From a virus, in the IMG/VR virus record IMGVR_UViG_3300021379_000006, positions 53,830 through 117,829 of that record: 64,000 nt of DNA. The stretch is one strand, 5' to 3'. The position numbers were made by a program, and so were the translations under genes. The notes under the pieces are model-generated. The model was not told where the DNA came from and made no database searches. It saw nothing but the letters and a program-made list of their open reading frames with translations. Each line of letters begins with the position of its first letter. Position 1 is the stretch's first letter. Positions 41,104 to 50,525 of this stretch are shown here, piece after piece.

Positions 41104-42120
41104 TTATGTATTCCAGTATGGTTCTACTTTGGACATTAAGCTCATTAGAGTATCTTCATTTGCAGGATCTTTTAGATATTCAATTGCTTCATTAGGTCTC
41201 TTACCTAACTTTTCTGAACTATCTACGGTTTCAATCCAACCTGAAGACTTTGGTACTAAGAATCTATAGAACAGTGCATCTTTAACCAATGCTCTAATTT
41301 TTAGATTCTCCATTGAGTCTTTAGAAGCATCTAAGAAATTCTGAGCTGCTCTTTTTTTGTTAGACTCTGTACCTTCACCATTAATGAACGCATCCATATT
41401 TTCATACATGATATCATTTGGAGTTGACTTTGTGTATTGAATGCTATCTACATCAACACTCTTAGCCACATACATCAACTTCGTTGTATCAGTATCATAT
41501 AACTTTTGCAACTCAACCAAAGCTTTGTTCTTTAGTTTTGTGTACTGTGTTCTTTCACTGATGGTTTCTTCAATTTGATCTAAGTAAAACTTAGGTGGAT
41601 TAACCGCTTTCTTTGCATCCTTTAATGACTTTGCTACTATAGAAAAGCCGCCTGCATTGATGGCATAAATCTTAATCAAATCATATGGATCCTTTGAAGG
41701 ATCAAGATAAACTGGATCATTGCCACATCTTAAACTGATGCGTGACCAAAATTTATCATTATCTGGTTTTAATAAACTTACTTTGTTCCAGAAGTCTTTG
41801 TCTTCAGGATCAATTACATTAGCTGCTAGTTCAGCTTCAAGCTGTGCTACCACCTGTCTAATTTCTTTTACTTTCACCTCACGTTCTCCAGGTGATAGTC
41901 TTTTTACATCAGGTGCAAATTCATTAAGACCTGTAACATATCTTTTAACACCGTTTATTTCTAAACAGGCTAAAGATTCTTCATGCCACACTCCTTCGTG
42001 AAGTGCCATTCCATATTGCTCTAATCCCATGTTTTGTTTGCTAGGATCAAAGAAAGGACGTATAGCAATTGCTTGATTTTTGCTTTGCTGATACTTTTCT
42101 ACAATAGTGTAATCACTCAT
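41104..42120 (-). CDS. Conserved crAss-like structural-module protein, 338 aa
   Basis: The N-terminus (MSDYTIVEKYQQSKNQAIAI, RPFFDPSKQNMGLEQYGMAL) leads into a charged helical region with predicted coiled coil (VKVKEIRQVVAQLEAELAAN). The second half is also helical and Lys/Asp-rich. I remember proteins of this kind as conserved directly downstream of the major capsid gene in crAss-like genomes, with no established function. The upstream gap (42121-42250) contains three successive perfect stem-loops. No enzyme motif was found. A head-completion, head-vertex or internal head role is possible. Confidence 0.68.
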   Translation of the reverse strand: MSDYTIVEKYQQSKNQAIAIRPFFDPSKQNMGLEQYGMALHEGVWHEESLACLEINGVKRYVTGLNEFAPDVKRLSPGEREVKVKEIRQVVAQLEAELAANVIDPEDKDFWNKVSLLKPDNDKFWSRISLRCGNDPVYLDPSKDPYDLIKIYAINAGGFSIVAKSLKDAKKAVNPPKFYLDQIEETISERTQYTKLKNKALVELQKLYDTDTTKLMYVAKSVDVDSIQYTKSTPNDIMYENMDAFINGEGTESNKKRAAQNFLDASKDSMENLKIRALVKDALFYRFLVPKSSGWIETVDSSEKLGKRPNEAIEYLKDPANEDTLMSLMSKVEPYWNT

Positions 42121-42167
42121 TCTAATTGGTTTTTAAAAATTAATAATATTTAGTTGTTTACTCAAAA

Positions 42168-42240
42168 ATAGACACATGTCTATATTTATTATTAATATTT
42201 CTAATGCTGGTTTCCCAGCAAAAGTTATTTGAGAAATAAC
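42168..42240 (-). repeat. Three tandem perfect inverted repeats in a gene gap
   Basis: The plus strand shows ATAGACA/TGTCTAT (42168-42183, 2-nt centre), TGCTGG/CCAGCA (42205-42220, loop TTTC, which is GAAA on the minus strand) and GTTATTT/AAATAAC (42224-42240, 3-nt centre). On the late mRNA these would be three neighbouring hairpins between the 52-aa gene and the 338-aa gene. None is followed by a T-run, so they look more like processing or stability elements than terminators. Confidence 0.65.
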
Positions 42241-42250
42241 AACTTAATCA

Positions 42251-42409
42251 TCAAGGATTTTGTTCAAGAACTTGTATTCTTTGTTCTAAAGAGTTAATAT
42301 ATTCAACTACTTCATTTAAGTGAGCAAATCTGGCCATGCCATGCTCTGATCTTGACGCTTTGTCAAGAACCTCATCACGGTTTTTTTGTTTGAATTTATC
42401 AAGTGCCAT
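42251..42409 (-). CDS. Small helical protein after capsid terminator, 52 aa
   Basis: Minus-strand frame from ATG at 42409 to TGA at 42251: begins MALDKFKQKNRDEVLDKASR, and ends with a Leu-heptad helix VVEYINSLEQRIQVLEQNP. The sequence is charged and helical and looks like real protein. It fills the space between the capsid-gene terminator and the hairpin-rich gap. Its length and coiled-coil end would suit a small scaffold or adaptor. The function is unknown. Confidence 0.62.
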   Translation of the reverse strand: MALDKFKQKNRDEVLDKASRSEHGMARFAHLNEVVEYINSLEQRIQVLEQNP

Positions 42410-42423
42410 GGTATATTTTTTTT

Positions 42424-42457
42424 AAAAAAAAGGGAGGAGGTTTTACCCACCTCCCCT
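42424..42457 (-). terminator. Intrinsic terminator after major capsid gene
   Basis: On the minus strand GGGAGG-type arms (42450-42455 with 42432-42437) form a G/C-rich hairpin with a TAAAA-containing loop, followed by a run of eight T. It begins 23 nt after the capsid stop codon. Confidence 0.87.
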
Positions 42458-42479
42458 TTCTGGTTATAAAATTATGTTA

Positions 42480-44096
42480 TTAGAATGAACCTCCAGTTAC
42501 AGGGTTTCTCATAACAATTTTCAATACTTTGGTTGGATCTTTCACCCATACAGCTGGCATGGTTTGAGTCATGTAAACTCTGTAACCATTAAAGTTACCA
42601 GAAGAAGCAAAGCCTTGAGTACGTCCCATGTAGTCCATAGTACCATTTTGGTAGAACCACTTCAATTGGTTATCCCAAGACAACTTCAACAAGTGAATGT
42701 TATCGTTACCATTTTCAGTCACATCAAAGATGATGAAGCTGTAAGAGCTCAATGGACGTCCATCAATCAATGGATTCTCAACATCATTAGTGTGAAGGTT
42801 ATCAAATGCTGGGTTCAATACAAACTTAACATTTGCCAAGAAAGGAATAGTAAAGCTTGTGTAAGCAAAACCAAAGTCTAGATCCATACCTTGTCCAGTT
42901 ACAGCACCAATTTCAGATGCATTCTGTACAAGACCTGAACCGTAAACTTCATCAGCAATAGCTTTGTTAATTAGCTGCATACCACCGATACCAGTTTGTA
43001 CAACTAATTGACGCTGTGGGTCTGGTCCTTTGAACTCAACTTTACCTTGGTAGAAGTTGTAGAGTTCAGACTTAAACATATCTAGAGAGAAAGCAGACTT
43101 GTTGTAAACTCTCTTGAAAGAGTTATCCAACTGAGACCAAAGACCTACAGACAATCTGATATCATCCGGTCCGTCTTGCTTAATTCTACCACCCTTACCC
43201 CACATTAGGTAAGTTTCAATGTCATTAGCAATTTTGCTAAGGTGAGCTGCTTCCATATTAGTAACGAAAGTTCTGCTCAATCTACCTTCTTCAAATGCTT
43301 GACGTGCACCAGATTTACCCATGCTAGCTACTAATTCTTCAATAGAAGAAACAGAAGGGTTACCGCTGTCATCAAAGTTTCTCCAGATTTCCGTTACAGG
43401 CACAGTACCATCAGCATTCAAACCACCTTTGATCATAAGATCAGCGCGGCTAGATACAGAGTAGTGTACGTGTGCTTCAGCTCCACCAACAAAGTTGTAG
43501 AACTCACGGAATCCAGAACCAGTTTCAATGTCAGAGAATCTTTCTCCGTACTCACCACGTGCAGAACCTTTTCTGAAGTACTTAGTTCCAGCAGCCAAGT
43601 AAGAGTTATCCAAAGAAACAGCACTGTTGTTGTTTACCAACTGAACAGTGTAGATGAATCCGTCACCAGCAGGGATAATGTCATCAGCAGTGATGTACAT
43701 TTCCAAGCCATTGTACTTGTCATAAGTAATGATATCACCGTGACCGAAAGCTCTCTTAGAAAGCTTGATCTTAAAGGTAGTACCATCAACACCTTTTGCA
43801 TCATTTGCTGGCTCAATGTCAGCTATAACAAAAGGTAAATCTTGAGCGATTGGAGTTTGCCATTTATACTCACCACGTGCGTTGTCTACTAAGATTGTAT
43901 TCTTTCCACCAAAAGAAGCCATTTGATAAAGAGGCATTTCAACTTTTTGAGTCATTGCCCACAAATCAACTGGTCCCATATCCATAGGCTCGGCAGAACC
44001 AAGCATCTGGGTAAGGTGATAAGAATCAACATGAGAACTTGCTTTGTAGGCAGTATCTCTTAGGAAAATTCCATTGTTTAAAACAGGAGTTGCCAT
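42480..44096 (-). CDS. Major capsid protein, crAss-like HK97-type, 538 aa
   Basis: Position (TerL, portal, scaffold-like gene, then this), length near 500 aa and composition support the call. The start MATPVLNNGIFLRDTAYKAS, the hydrophilic, evenly folded sequence and several aromatic-rich stretches (GDIITYDKYNGLEMYITADD, DNQLKWFYQNGTMDYMG) fit a crAss-like major capsid protein of HK97 fold. Codons are more C/G-ended than in the neighbours, as expected for the most abundant virion protein. A strong terminator follows. The leader has an exact 13-bp tandem duplication at 44098-44123. The fold itself cannot be proven from sequence by eye. Confidence 0.85.
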   Translation of the reverse strand: MATPVLNNGIFLRDTAYKASSHVDSYHLTQMLGSAEPMDMGPVDLWAMTQKVEMPLYQMASFGGKNTILVDNARGEYKWQTPIAQDLPFVIADIEPANDAKGVDGTTFKIKLSKRAFGHGDIITYDKYNGLEMYITADDIIPAGDGFIYTVQLVNNNSAVSLDNSYLAAGTKYFRKGSARGEYGERFSDIETGSGFREFYNFVGGAEAHVHYSVSSRADLMIKGGLNADGTVPVTEIWRNFDDSGNPSVSSIEELVASMGKSGARQAFEEGRLSRTFVTNMEAAHLSKIANDIETYLMWGKGGRIKQDGPDDIRLSVGLWSQLDNSFKRVYNKSAFSLDMFKSELYNFYQGKVEFKGPDPQRQLVVQTGIGGMQLINKAIADEVYGSGLVQNASEIGAVTGQGMDLDFGFAYTSFTIPFLANVKFVLNPAFDNLHTNDVENPLIDGRPLSSYSFIIFDVTENGNDNIHLLKLSWDNQLKWFYQNGTMDYMGRTQGFASSGNFNGYRVYMTQTMPAVWVKDPTKVLKIVMRNPVTGGSF

Positions 44097-44097
44097 A

Positions 44098-44123
44098 ATT
44101 GATTGTTATTATTGATTGTTATT
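44098..44123. repeat. 13-bp tandem duplication in capsid-gene leader
   Basis: Two exact copies of ATTGATTGTTATT stand side by side in the 40-nt gap upstream of the capsid ATG (44096). They could be a leader element that affects translation, or simply AT-rich slippage. Confidence 0.7.
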
Positions 44124-44136
44124 ATTTGTTTTATTA

Positions 44137-45417
44137 TTAAAACCTTTTAAATATGTTATTGCTTCTTTGAATCTTTCTCTTAGAAGAACGTTGTTTTGTA
44201 TCTTCTTCACGCTCTTGTACTCCAAGAGATGATCCACCAGCATTAGCTTGTTCAGTCTTAAGCTTTCTTACCGTTTTCTCAACACTTTTCTGCGCACCTT
44301 TCTCCATGATCTTGGATTTGTATCCATCAGGATCAGATAACAACCACAGTGCCTCTGAAATCAGTGTATAGTTTGGTTCAACAAACTGATACTTTTCAAG
44401 CAAGTGACCTAACAAGTTTGTATTTCTACCACTTACTGAAGGGTAATTAGGTTGTACTAAACCATTGTATAGCATAGACTGTGTCTTTCTATCAACTTTA
44501 ATATCACCTAAACTTCCTTCCTTAAGAGTATTATACACGTTTTGCATGTATTGCTGTGATGCTTGTTCTTGTTGTCTTTTGCGCATTTCTTGCTCTTGCA
44601 ATTTTTGCGCAACAATCTTTTCTTGCATCTTATCTAATTTTGGTTTGAACTTAGCAGCTTGTTGTTCAAGCTTTCCTAAGTCTTTCCAAATTTCAATTTC
44701 TTCAGCAATCTCTTCAGCTGTTCCGTAACCAGTTGCCTGGAGGTAATCTCTAATAATAGCCTCTTGATCTCTTTCATTTTTAACATCCAAACTTCTGGTT
44801 TCTTCAGTTTGAGCTAATGTTGAAAATAGACCTTTAAGGTCTGTACCTCCATCTGCTACATAACGGGCAGCTATTTGGAGTTCTTGCGGTAAACTTTCAA
44901 AGAACTGTTTGGGTGTCTCTCTTCTAACTTGTTGAGCTCTCTCTTCCAAATTAGCTTCAATGAGTTCTTCCCAGTCTTTTGCCGTATATTCTTCTAACGG
45001 CTTATCATCATCAAAAGGAACAATTTTATCATCTTTTATAAGCTTGTTAAATACATCACTTATTCCAGAAATCTTTTTTCTTCCTCTTTTTTCTTTTTTC
45101 TCTTCTACCTCATCCTCTTCATCACCTTCATCAAGTGCAGCAAATACATCTTCTGCACTTTCTTTAGGTTCTGCTGGAGTCTCTTCTTCAGCTGTTGCTT
45201 CTGTTTCAACTTCTTCTTTAGCTTGTTCTTCTTCAGAATCTGGTTCTGTAAAAGAGAAATCAGCTTCTACTGTTGGTTTACTAAATACTGATTTAGGTGT
45301 ATTTTCTTCTTGTGGAACTGTTACACTATCTGCGCCTGCAGCACCATCAAATAAAGAATCTAAATCAATGTTTTCTTGAGTAACTTTACTCTCAACTGTT
45401 TTAGTTTCTGTTGCCAT
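44137..45417 (-). CDS. Acidic scaffold-like/capsid assembly protein, 426 aa
   Basis: The likely start is the ATG at 45417 (MATETKTVESKVTQENIDLD). An ATG 16 codons upstream lies within the promoter-like AT-rich leader and is less plausible. The first ~150 residues are extremely acidic (Glu/Asp blocks such as EEEQAKEEVETEATAEEETP), followed by a basic patch KKEKRGRKKISG. The middle is helical, with a Gln-rich coiled coil (EKIVAQKLQEQEMRKRQQEQ). The C-terminus is basic (KQRSSKRKIQRSNN). An acidic, coiled-coil protein between portal and capsid genes is the usual place and type of a scaffold. No protease motif is seen. Confidence 0.72.
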   Translation of the reverse strand: MATETKTVESKVTQENIDLDSLFDGAAGADSVTVPQEENTPKSVFSKPTVEADFSFTEPDSEEEQAKEEVETEATAEEETPAEPKESAEDVFAALDEGDEEDEVEEKKEKRGRKKISGISDVFNKLIKDDKIVPFDDDKPLEEYTAKDWEELIEANLEERAQQVRRETPKQFFESLPQELQIAARYVADGGTDLKGLFSTLAQTEETRSLDVKNERDQEAIIRDYLQATGYGTAEEIAEEIEIWKDLGKLEQQAAKFKPKLDKMQEKIVAQKLQEQEMRKRQQEQASQQYMQNVYNTLKEGSLGDIKVDRKTQSMLYNGLVQPNYPSVSGRNTNLLGHLLEKYQFVEPNYTLISEALWLLSDPDGYKSKIMEKGAQKSVEKTVRKLKTEQANAGGSSLGVQEREEDTKQRSSKRKIQRSNNIFKRF

Positions 45418-45453
45418 AATATGTTGGTTTTTGTAATTACTAATTCTTACATA

Positions 45454-45465
45454 TACAATATACAA
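45454..45465 (-). promoter_or_regulatory. Late promoter-like element upstream of scaffold/capsid genes
   Basis: Minus-strand TTGTATATTGTA inside TTTTGTATATTGTATATG, 11 of 12 matches to the core, 37-48 nt before the chosen ATG at 45417. It lies in a 150-nt AT-rich gap after the portal gene and would drive scaffold and capsid together, ending at the 42424-42457 terminator. Inferred. Confidence 0.52.
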
Positions 45466-45567
45466 AACATTTTTAGGAATAAACTTACAAAATGCAACTT
45501 ATGGTTTTGATTTTGTGCAGTATATAGCTATCTATGTTTTTGCTTATATTAATTATATTAATAAAGT

Positions 45568-48333
45568 TTAGTCCTTGCTATCTTTTTTGGATTCAGAACT
45601 CTTCACATCATATCTGTTTTTGTTTTCTCTAGCAATCTGAAGTTGTTTATCAGCAACCTCTCTTTGAGCTGCTAATTTTTCTCTTTCAATCTGCATTTTA
45701 GAGTTTTCCATAGAGTTCTTTATAGATGCTTGTTCTCTTTTGAAACTGAAGTCTTCTCTTCTTTCGTTAGATCTTCTCATTTCTTTCATAGCATCTTGAT
45801 AGTCTGATATTTTATTTTCATTAATATCAACAGTAGCACCGTAACCAGCCGCTCTAATCTCAGCAACTTGAACATCTTTTTGTCTTTCTTTATCAGCTTC
45901 AGCTGCTTCAAACTGCATCTTCATCTGTTGCTCTTGAGCTTTAGCTTGAAGTTGTTGTTCTTGCATTTCTCTTTGCTGCTGCATTTCTTGTTCTCTCATT
46001 TGCATTTGTTTAGATTCTGCATCTTTCAAGATATCAGAAACCTCTGCAATAGAGTCTGCTTTGATTATATTACCGAGATCATAAATACTTGCACCAGATG
46101 TATTATTCTGAATTGCTAACTGTTTTAATTGATCTAAAATATTTCTATGATTTGTTTTGGTTGTAGCAAATACATTAAAGTCTCTCAATAATAAATCTGT
46201 TCCGTTTATTACAAAGTTTACTTTTTCTGCTTCAGATGAAATATAAGATAGTCTAACGCTTGGATTAGTGCTGTAGTAATACTGAGCAAGATCAGTACGC
46301 ATCTGATGCACCCTAGGCATTAAATGATCTGAGTGCTGCGTAAAATAAATTTCAGTCTGAGCATAAGATTGATTCAATGCTTGAGTAACTCCAGTTGCTG
46401 TCTCATTACCCATTGGTGCACCCAAACGTTGTGGATTCACACCAATAGCATCAAATGCTTGTTGCTTAAAGTAATTTGCTAATTGAATACGCGACATCAA
46501 TCTATTAGTCTGCTCCATATTTAGAGTTTGATAATGATTGAAGTTAGTTGCATTCTCCGTATTTGTAATAGAAGTATCAAGTGGTAGCATTTGGAAATCT
46601 TTCATTGCCACAAATGCTTTGGCATAATTTCCTTTACCCCAATCTTCTCCCATTGAATGTCTAGGAAGTGCATTCTGATCAAACATAATTACAGTACCTA
46701 GCTCATCTACTAGAATATCTGCAATCTGATTGTTTACCATGTTGTATCCAACTTGATACGCTTTCATAAGATCAACAAGTGATGTAGATCTAGTGTTGCG
46801 GTCAGAGAATACTCTTCCTTCTACAGGTAGTTTACATCCATATAAAGAATTATCTCCTTTAAACTGGAATGGTATTTTACCTGGTTTTTGTCTATTAATA
46901 CCTAAATAAATAGGATTAATATTATTGCTTGCATCTGATTTCCAAAATGCAGGTAAGTTTGGTCCAATCTTAACACCACCCCATACTTCATTAATCCAAA
47001 TCCAATCAATATGTTCTCCTTGAACCAGATTGTCTTTAGATTTATTTTTAAATATGGTGGTATCATACATTGGTTTTTCTGTAACCTTAAAGGTTTCATC
47101 AATGATCTCCTGAATTACCTCCCCTTCTTCTGTGATCTTAGTAAGGTGTCCAACTTTACGCTGAGTTTTCCAATAGACTGTGGTTACTCTCATTAAGGAC
47201 CCTTCCCCCCAATTAGGTAAATCATCCCCCTCATTAAGAATAGAACTGACGATATCACCCCCATATTCAGGAGAACTGTTCCAATTACTTACAAATTGTC
47301 TATAAGCTAAACTTGGTGAATTAGTATTCCACTCATGAGATTTAGTAGGATCATAGTATGCACCATCATTCTGATAGCCGGATATTTGATACCTTCCTGA
47401 TTTAGCAGGATAAATCTCTTGCAAAGACTCTAATTGTTTTTGATTCATTAGATACCCATACTTATCAATCACATCAGCTACGGTCATAAGATCCATCTTA
47501 CCTGCATAGTTAGATTGAGATATATATCTAGCATCAGGTGATTTCTGATAGAATGTAAGCACAGGATTCCAAAGTTCTAGCTCATAATCATCTTCAAGCA
47601 TTCTAAAATGCCAGAACTCTCTATCTGTGATAAGCATGTCTCTAAAAGCACGCTCCTCTAGCTCTTGCATTTTAAAACGTTCCTCATCAACATTTAATTG
47701 ATGAGAAGCCCATTCTTCTACTAGTGATCTATAATCTTTACTAAAGAAGTCTTGAATTTCAGGGAGGGTTTTAATATTCTCTGGTGCTAGTTGTTGTTGA
47801 AACTGCTCATCATTAGGATCAGCACCCATTTCAATCATCTTAAGCATTAACTTGTTTGAAGCATCCCTTAAAAGATTCTCTTCAATCATTAGTCTTTTTT
47901 GCTCTAGCATTTCATTGTAAGACAAATCATCTACAGCTCTAAATTGAACCTTTGAAAATCTTTTTGAAAATTCTCCAGATAATACATTTACAACATTGGG
48001 AATAATAGGATAGAATTTAAGTTCTAATGCTGATTCATCTTCTTTGGTAAGTACATCAACAAGATCTTTGTATTCGTTATCTTCTTCAACTATATAGTCA
48101 GTTTTGTCAATAATACCTTTTGCTAACTTATAATTCTTAAGAAGTTTTCTGGCATTTTGTCTAAGAAATTGCATACCCTGCAATTCTAACCAATCTAAAT
48201 TCCAAGCGGCCCAGTTTTCATCTTTCTTTTTAGCAGAAAGAAACTGAACTGGTTGAGTTAGACTAGACGTGGTTGGGTACCCGCTATCTGCTTTGGCACC
48301 ATTCTTTAATTGCATTGCATTAAATACCTTCAT
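45568..48333 (-). CDS. Portal protein, crAss-like, 921 aa
   Basis: Lies 2 nt after TerL and before the scaffold-like and capsid genes, the standard portal place; length suits crAss-like portals. The N-terminal half is mixed alpha/beta with many Trp/Tyr (ENWAAWNLDWLELQGMQFLR, WHFRMLEDDYELELWNPVLT). A conserved-looking block LVDLMKAYQVGYNMVNNQIA precedes a helical region. The last ~140 residues are a Gln/Glu/Met-rich coiled coil (QMREQEMQQQREMQEQQLQA) and a basic, Arg/Lys-rich tail. Such long barrel or crown extensions reach into the capsid. Assigned by context and general character. Confidence 0.85.
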   Translation of the reverse strand: MKVFNAMQLKNGAKADSGYPTTSSLTQPVQFLSAKKKDENWAAWNLDWLELQGMQFLRQNARKLLKNYKLAKGIIDKTDYIVEEDNEYKDLVDVLTKEDESALELKFYPIIPNVVNVLSGEFSKRFSKVQFRAVDDLSYNEMLEQKRLMIEENLLRDASNKLMLKMIEMGADPNDEQFQQQLAPENIKTLPEIQDFFSKDYRSLVEEWASHQLNVDEERFKMQELEERAFRDMLITDREFWHFRMLEDDYELELWNPVLTFYQKSPDARYISQSNYAGKMDLMTVADVIDKYGYLMNQKQLESLQEIYPAKSGRYQISGYQNDGAYYDPTKSHEWNTNSPSLAYRQFVSNWNSSPEYGGDIVSSILNEGDDLPNWGEGSLMRVTTVYWKTQRKVGHLTKITEEGEVIQEIIDETFKVTEKPMYDTTIFKNKSKDNLVQGEHIDWIWINEVWGGVKIGPNLPAFWKSDASNNINPIYLGINRQKPGKIPFQFKGDNSLYGCKLPVEGRVFSDRNTRSTSLVDLMKAYQVGYNMVNNQIADILVDELGTVIMFDQNALPRHSMGEDWGKGNYAKAFVAMKDFQMLPLDTSITNTENATNFNHYQTLNMEQTNRLMSRIQLANYFKQQAFDAIGVNPQRLGAPMGNETATGVTQALNQSYAQTEIYFTQHSDHLMPRVHQMRTDLAQYYYSTNPSVRLSYISSEAEKVNFVINGTDLLLRDFNVFATTKTNHRNILDQLKQLAIQNNTSGASIYDLGNIIKADSIAEVSDILKDAESKQMQMREQEMQQQREMQEQQLQAKAQEQQMKMQFEAAEADKERQKDVQVAEIRAAGYGATVDINENKISDYQDAMKEMRRSNERREDFSFKREQASIKNSMENSKMQIEREKLAAQREVADKQLQIARENKNRYDVKSSESKKDSKD

Positions 48334-48335
48334 AT

Positions 48336-50525
48336 CTATCTATAATTTTTAAAAGGGGATCTTTTTATTTTATGACCTCCAATGCTAGTTTTACCACGTC
48401 CTAAATTTTTAAACGGACTATACTTTAATTTACGTAAATCTTTTGAATTATCCAAAGAAACATCAGCATCTGCTTCTCTCCTTTTTAAATATCCTCTATT
48501 TGACTCTTGGATCTTTGCAAATGCCACTAATGCTGAGAAAGCCACTAGTCTATCCACGTTAAGACCAGGGTAGTATGCTAACATTTCTTTCAATAGCATT
48601 GGATCTGGTATTCTTTCAATACCTAGTGTTGTTGATAATACATTTCCATCTTGATCTGTTTCTACGTCTATCTCTTCCCTTAAGAACTCAATTGCGTAAG
48701 AAATCAAATGACTCTTGAAAAGAGTACCTGTGTTTTTCCAACCATACTCTTGATATACAGTTCTGTTACTACCTAGATCTTTTAAGAACAAAATTTGTTG
48801 TTTAGGTACAAGATATTTTTGTTTCTTCTTAGCAATCATATGCTGTATAAAAAGAGATATGTTATTCTCAACAAGAGTCCAAGCATTATACCATTCTATA
48901 ATTAATTCTAATTGCTCATGTGTTTTGTTGATATCATCATATCTACCACACCATGCAGCTACAATCTTAGCTGGTTCTATGAAGTGCTCAAGACCATTTG
49001 CTGTTTCTCTTGTTATCTCTACAGAATTTTTATAGACAAAAATACTACACAAAGAGTCTGATGTAGTTGTCTTACCCTCTGATACGGGGTCAATAGAAGC
49101 ATAATAAGCACCAAACTCTGGATTGGCTATAGGTCTTTCCCAAACAACCAAACAACCGGTCTTATCTTGAGCCTTTTTGTTTACAGGAAATTCTGAAATA
49201 GGTAGCTTATTAGATCTTTTAGCCATAATTCCATCTTGAACTCTTTCAAGTTCTATATGTTCATATGCATATTCTTTTTCTTCTATCTTCTTCATTTGCT
49301 TAGATAGAATACCTTGAGGGAATACAGATTCTTTTCTATATGCAAATGCTTCTGCAATATTTGTTGGTTTTTGAGAAATACGTAATTGATATTGCTCTGG
49401 ATTAAGATCTGCTTTCCATTTTTCTCTTTCTAATCTAATAGCTTCTAAAGCTTCTTCTATAAGTGAATTACCATATTCATCAATATGGGGTGGCATAGAC
49501 CATTGCTCAGGTATAAATAACCCAGCTAAGCCTATTGTACCATCCTTGTCCATTAGATTGGTTTCTACAGCATATATATCATTTGATGTAGGATTTAGGA
49601 TCATTTCTTTCAATGGTTCACACTGATCCAAATCACCCACAGAACCTGCTGCTATGAACATACCCGTAGTAACCATACCAGAAGACATTGCAGGACGCAA
49701 GTACTCATATGTTTGCATCATCTTAGGTGCAATACCTGCCTCCTCATGGAAGAAATAAGTTGTTGGACCCCCTACACCCGTTGTAGCATTTTTCTCAAAA
49801 GAGGCACCTTGTATTTTAGATTTAAGACCTCTAGATGTTTTCCTATTACCAACCTTAACTTCAATCTGCTGTTGCCATAGCAATACCTTCTCTGGATTGC
49901 TGGGTCTGTACCAAGCGGTATGTTCATTAAGGAATGTTTTGTACTCATCTAAAAACTTCCATGAACCTTTATCATTAATGTAGTCTTTTAGTGACGCACC
50001 AATCTTACATGTGCTACCTTCTTCAAACCAATAAGTATTGATAATCTTACCCATGTGAAAGTAAGAAGATGCAATCTGACGTTTTTTTAGAATGGCAGAA
50101 TGCTTGTAATTTAGTTCTGCTAATAGTTCATAAAGAGCCATATGATACTGAGCATCTCTAACTTTAGCAAAGCCATACTTCTTTTCTTCTTTATCATAGA
50201 TAGGTAAGAAGTTTAACCACATGTAATAATCTCTGGTAAGATACCATGTATTATCACGGTCTTTGTATATAGCACCTACGCGACATTTATCTTTTTGATC
50301 ATTCCAGTAATTTATAAAATCTCTAGATCTAAAGGGAGCAGCACAATAAAAACCGTCTTTATTAAACTTTCTAGCCTCAGCATTAAATTGAAATGATGTT
50401 TCATTAAAGTTATAAAAACCGGGTTCCTTAAATACAGATAAGATAAAGTCTAAAAAATCTTCTCTTGTTTCAAACTCTGTCTTGGACCATAGGCCATTCT
50501 GATATGTAGGTACGGATATAAACAC
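48336..50525 (-). CDS. terL: Large terminase subunit, 729 aa
   Basis: ATPase part: ILKKRQIASSYFHMGKI near residue 140-155 takes the place of Walker A but lacks a classical GKT/S. TYFFHEEAG near residue 258-266 is the Walker B with catalytic Glu, and TGMFIAAGSVGD near 280 is the coupling motif. Nuclease part (RNase H fold): GAYYASIDPVSEG near residue 475 supplies the first Asp, LVENN near 555 the middle acidic residue, and GLNVDRLVAFSALVAFA near 668-684 the last Asp. It motorises DNA packaging at the portal. The start overlaps the stop of the GroES-like gene by one base. A basic C-terminus (KSPFKNLGRG-type repeats) follows. Confidence 0.9.
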   Translation of the reverse strand: MFISVPTYQNGLWSKTEFETREDFLDFILSVFKEPGFYNFNETSFQFNAEARKFNKDGFYCAAPFRSRDFINYWNDQKDKCRVGAIYKDRDNTWYLTRDYYMWLNFLPIYDKEEKKYGFAKVRDAQYHMALYELLAELNYKHSAILKKRQIASSYFHMGKIINTYWFEEGSTCKIGASLKDYINDKGSWKFLDEYKTFLNEHTAWYRPSNPEKVLLWQQQIEVKVGNRKTSRGLKSKIQGASFEKNATTGVGGPTTYFFHEEAGIAPKMMQTYEYLRPAMSSGMVTTGMFIAAGSVGDLDQCEPLKEMILNPTSNDIYAVETNLMDKDGTIGLAGLFIPEQWSMPPHIDEYGNSLIEEALEAIRLEREKWKADLNPEQYQLRISQKPTNIAEAFAYRKESVFPQGILSKQMKKIEEKEYAYEHIELERVQDGIMAKRSNKLPISEFPVNKKAQDKTGCLVVWERPIANPEFGAYYASIDPVSEGKTTTSDSLCSIFVYKNSVEITRETANGLEHFIEPAKIVAAWCGRYDDINKTHEQLELIIEWYNAWTLVENNISLFIQHMIAKKKQKYLVPKQQILFLKDLGSNRTVYQEYGWKNTGTLFKSHLISYAIEFLREEIDVETDQDGNVLSTTLGIERIPDPMLLKEMLAYYPGLNVDRLVAFSALVAFAKIQESNRGYLKRREADADVSLDNSKDLRKLKYSPFKNLGRGKTSIGGHKIKRSPFKNYR

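Noticed and set aside
44098-44123. Tandem 13-bp repeat as a phase-variation tract
   Set aside because: Only two copies, non-coding and in an AT-rich leader; too little to claim switching.
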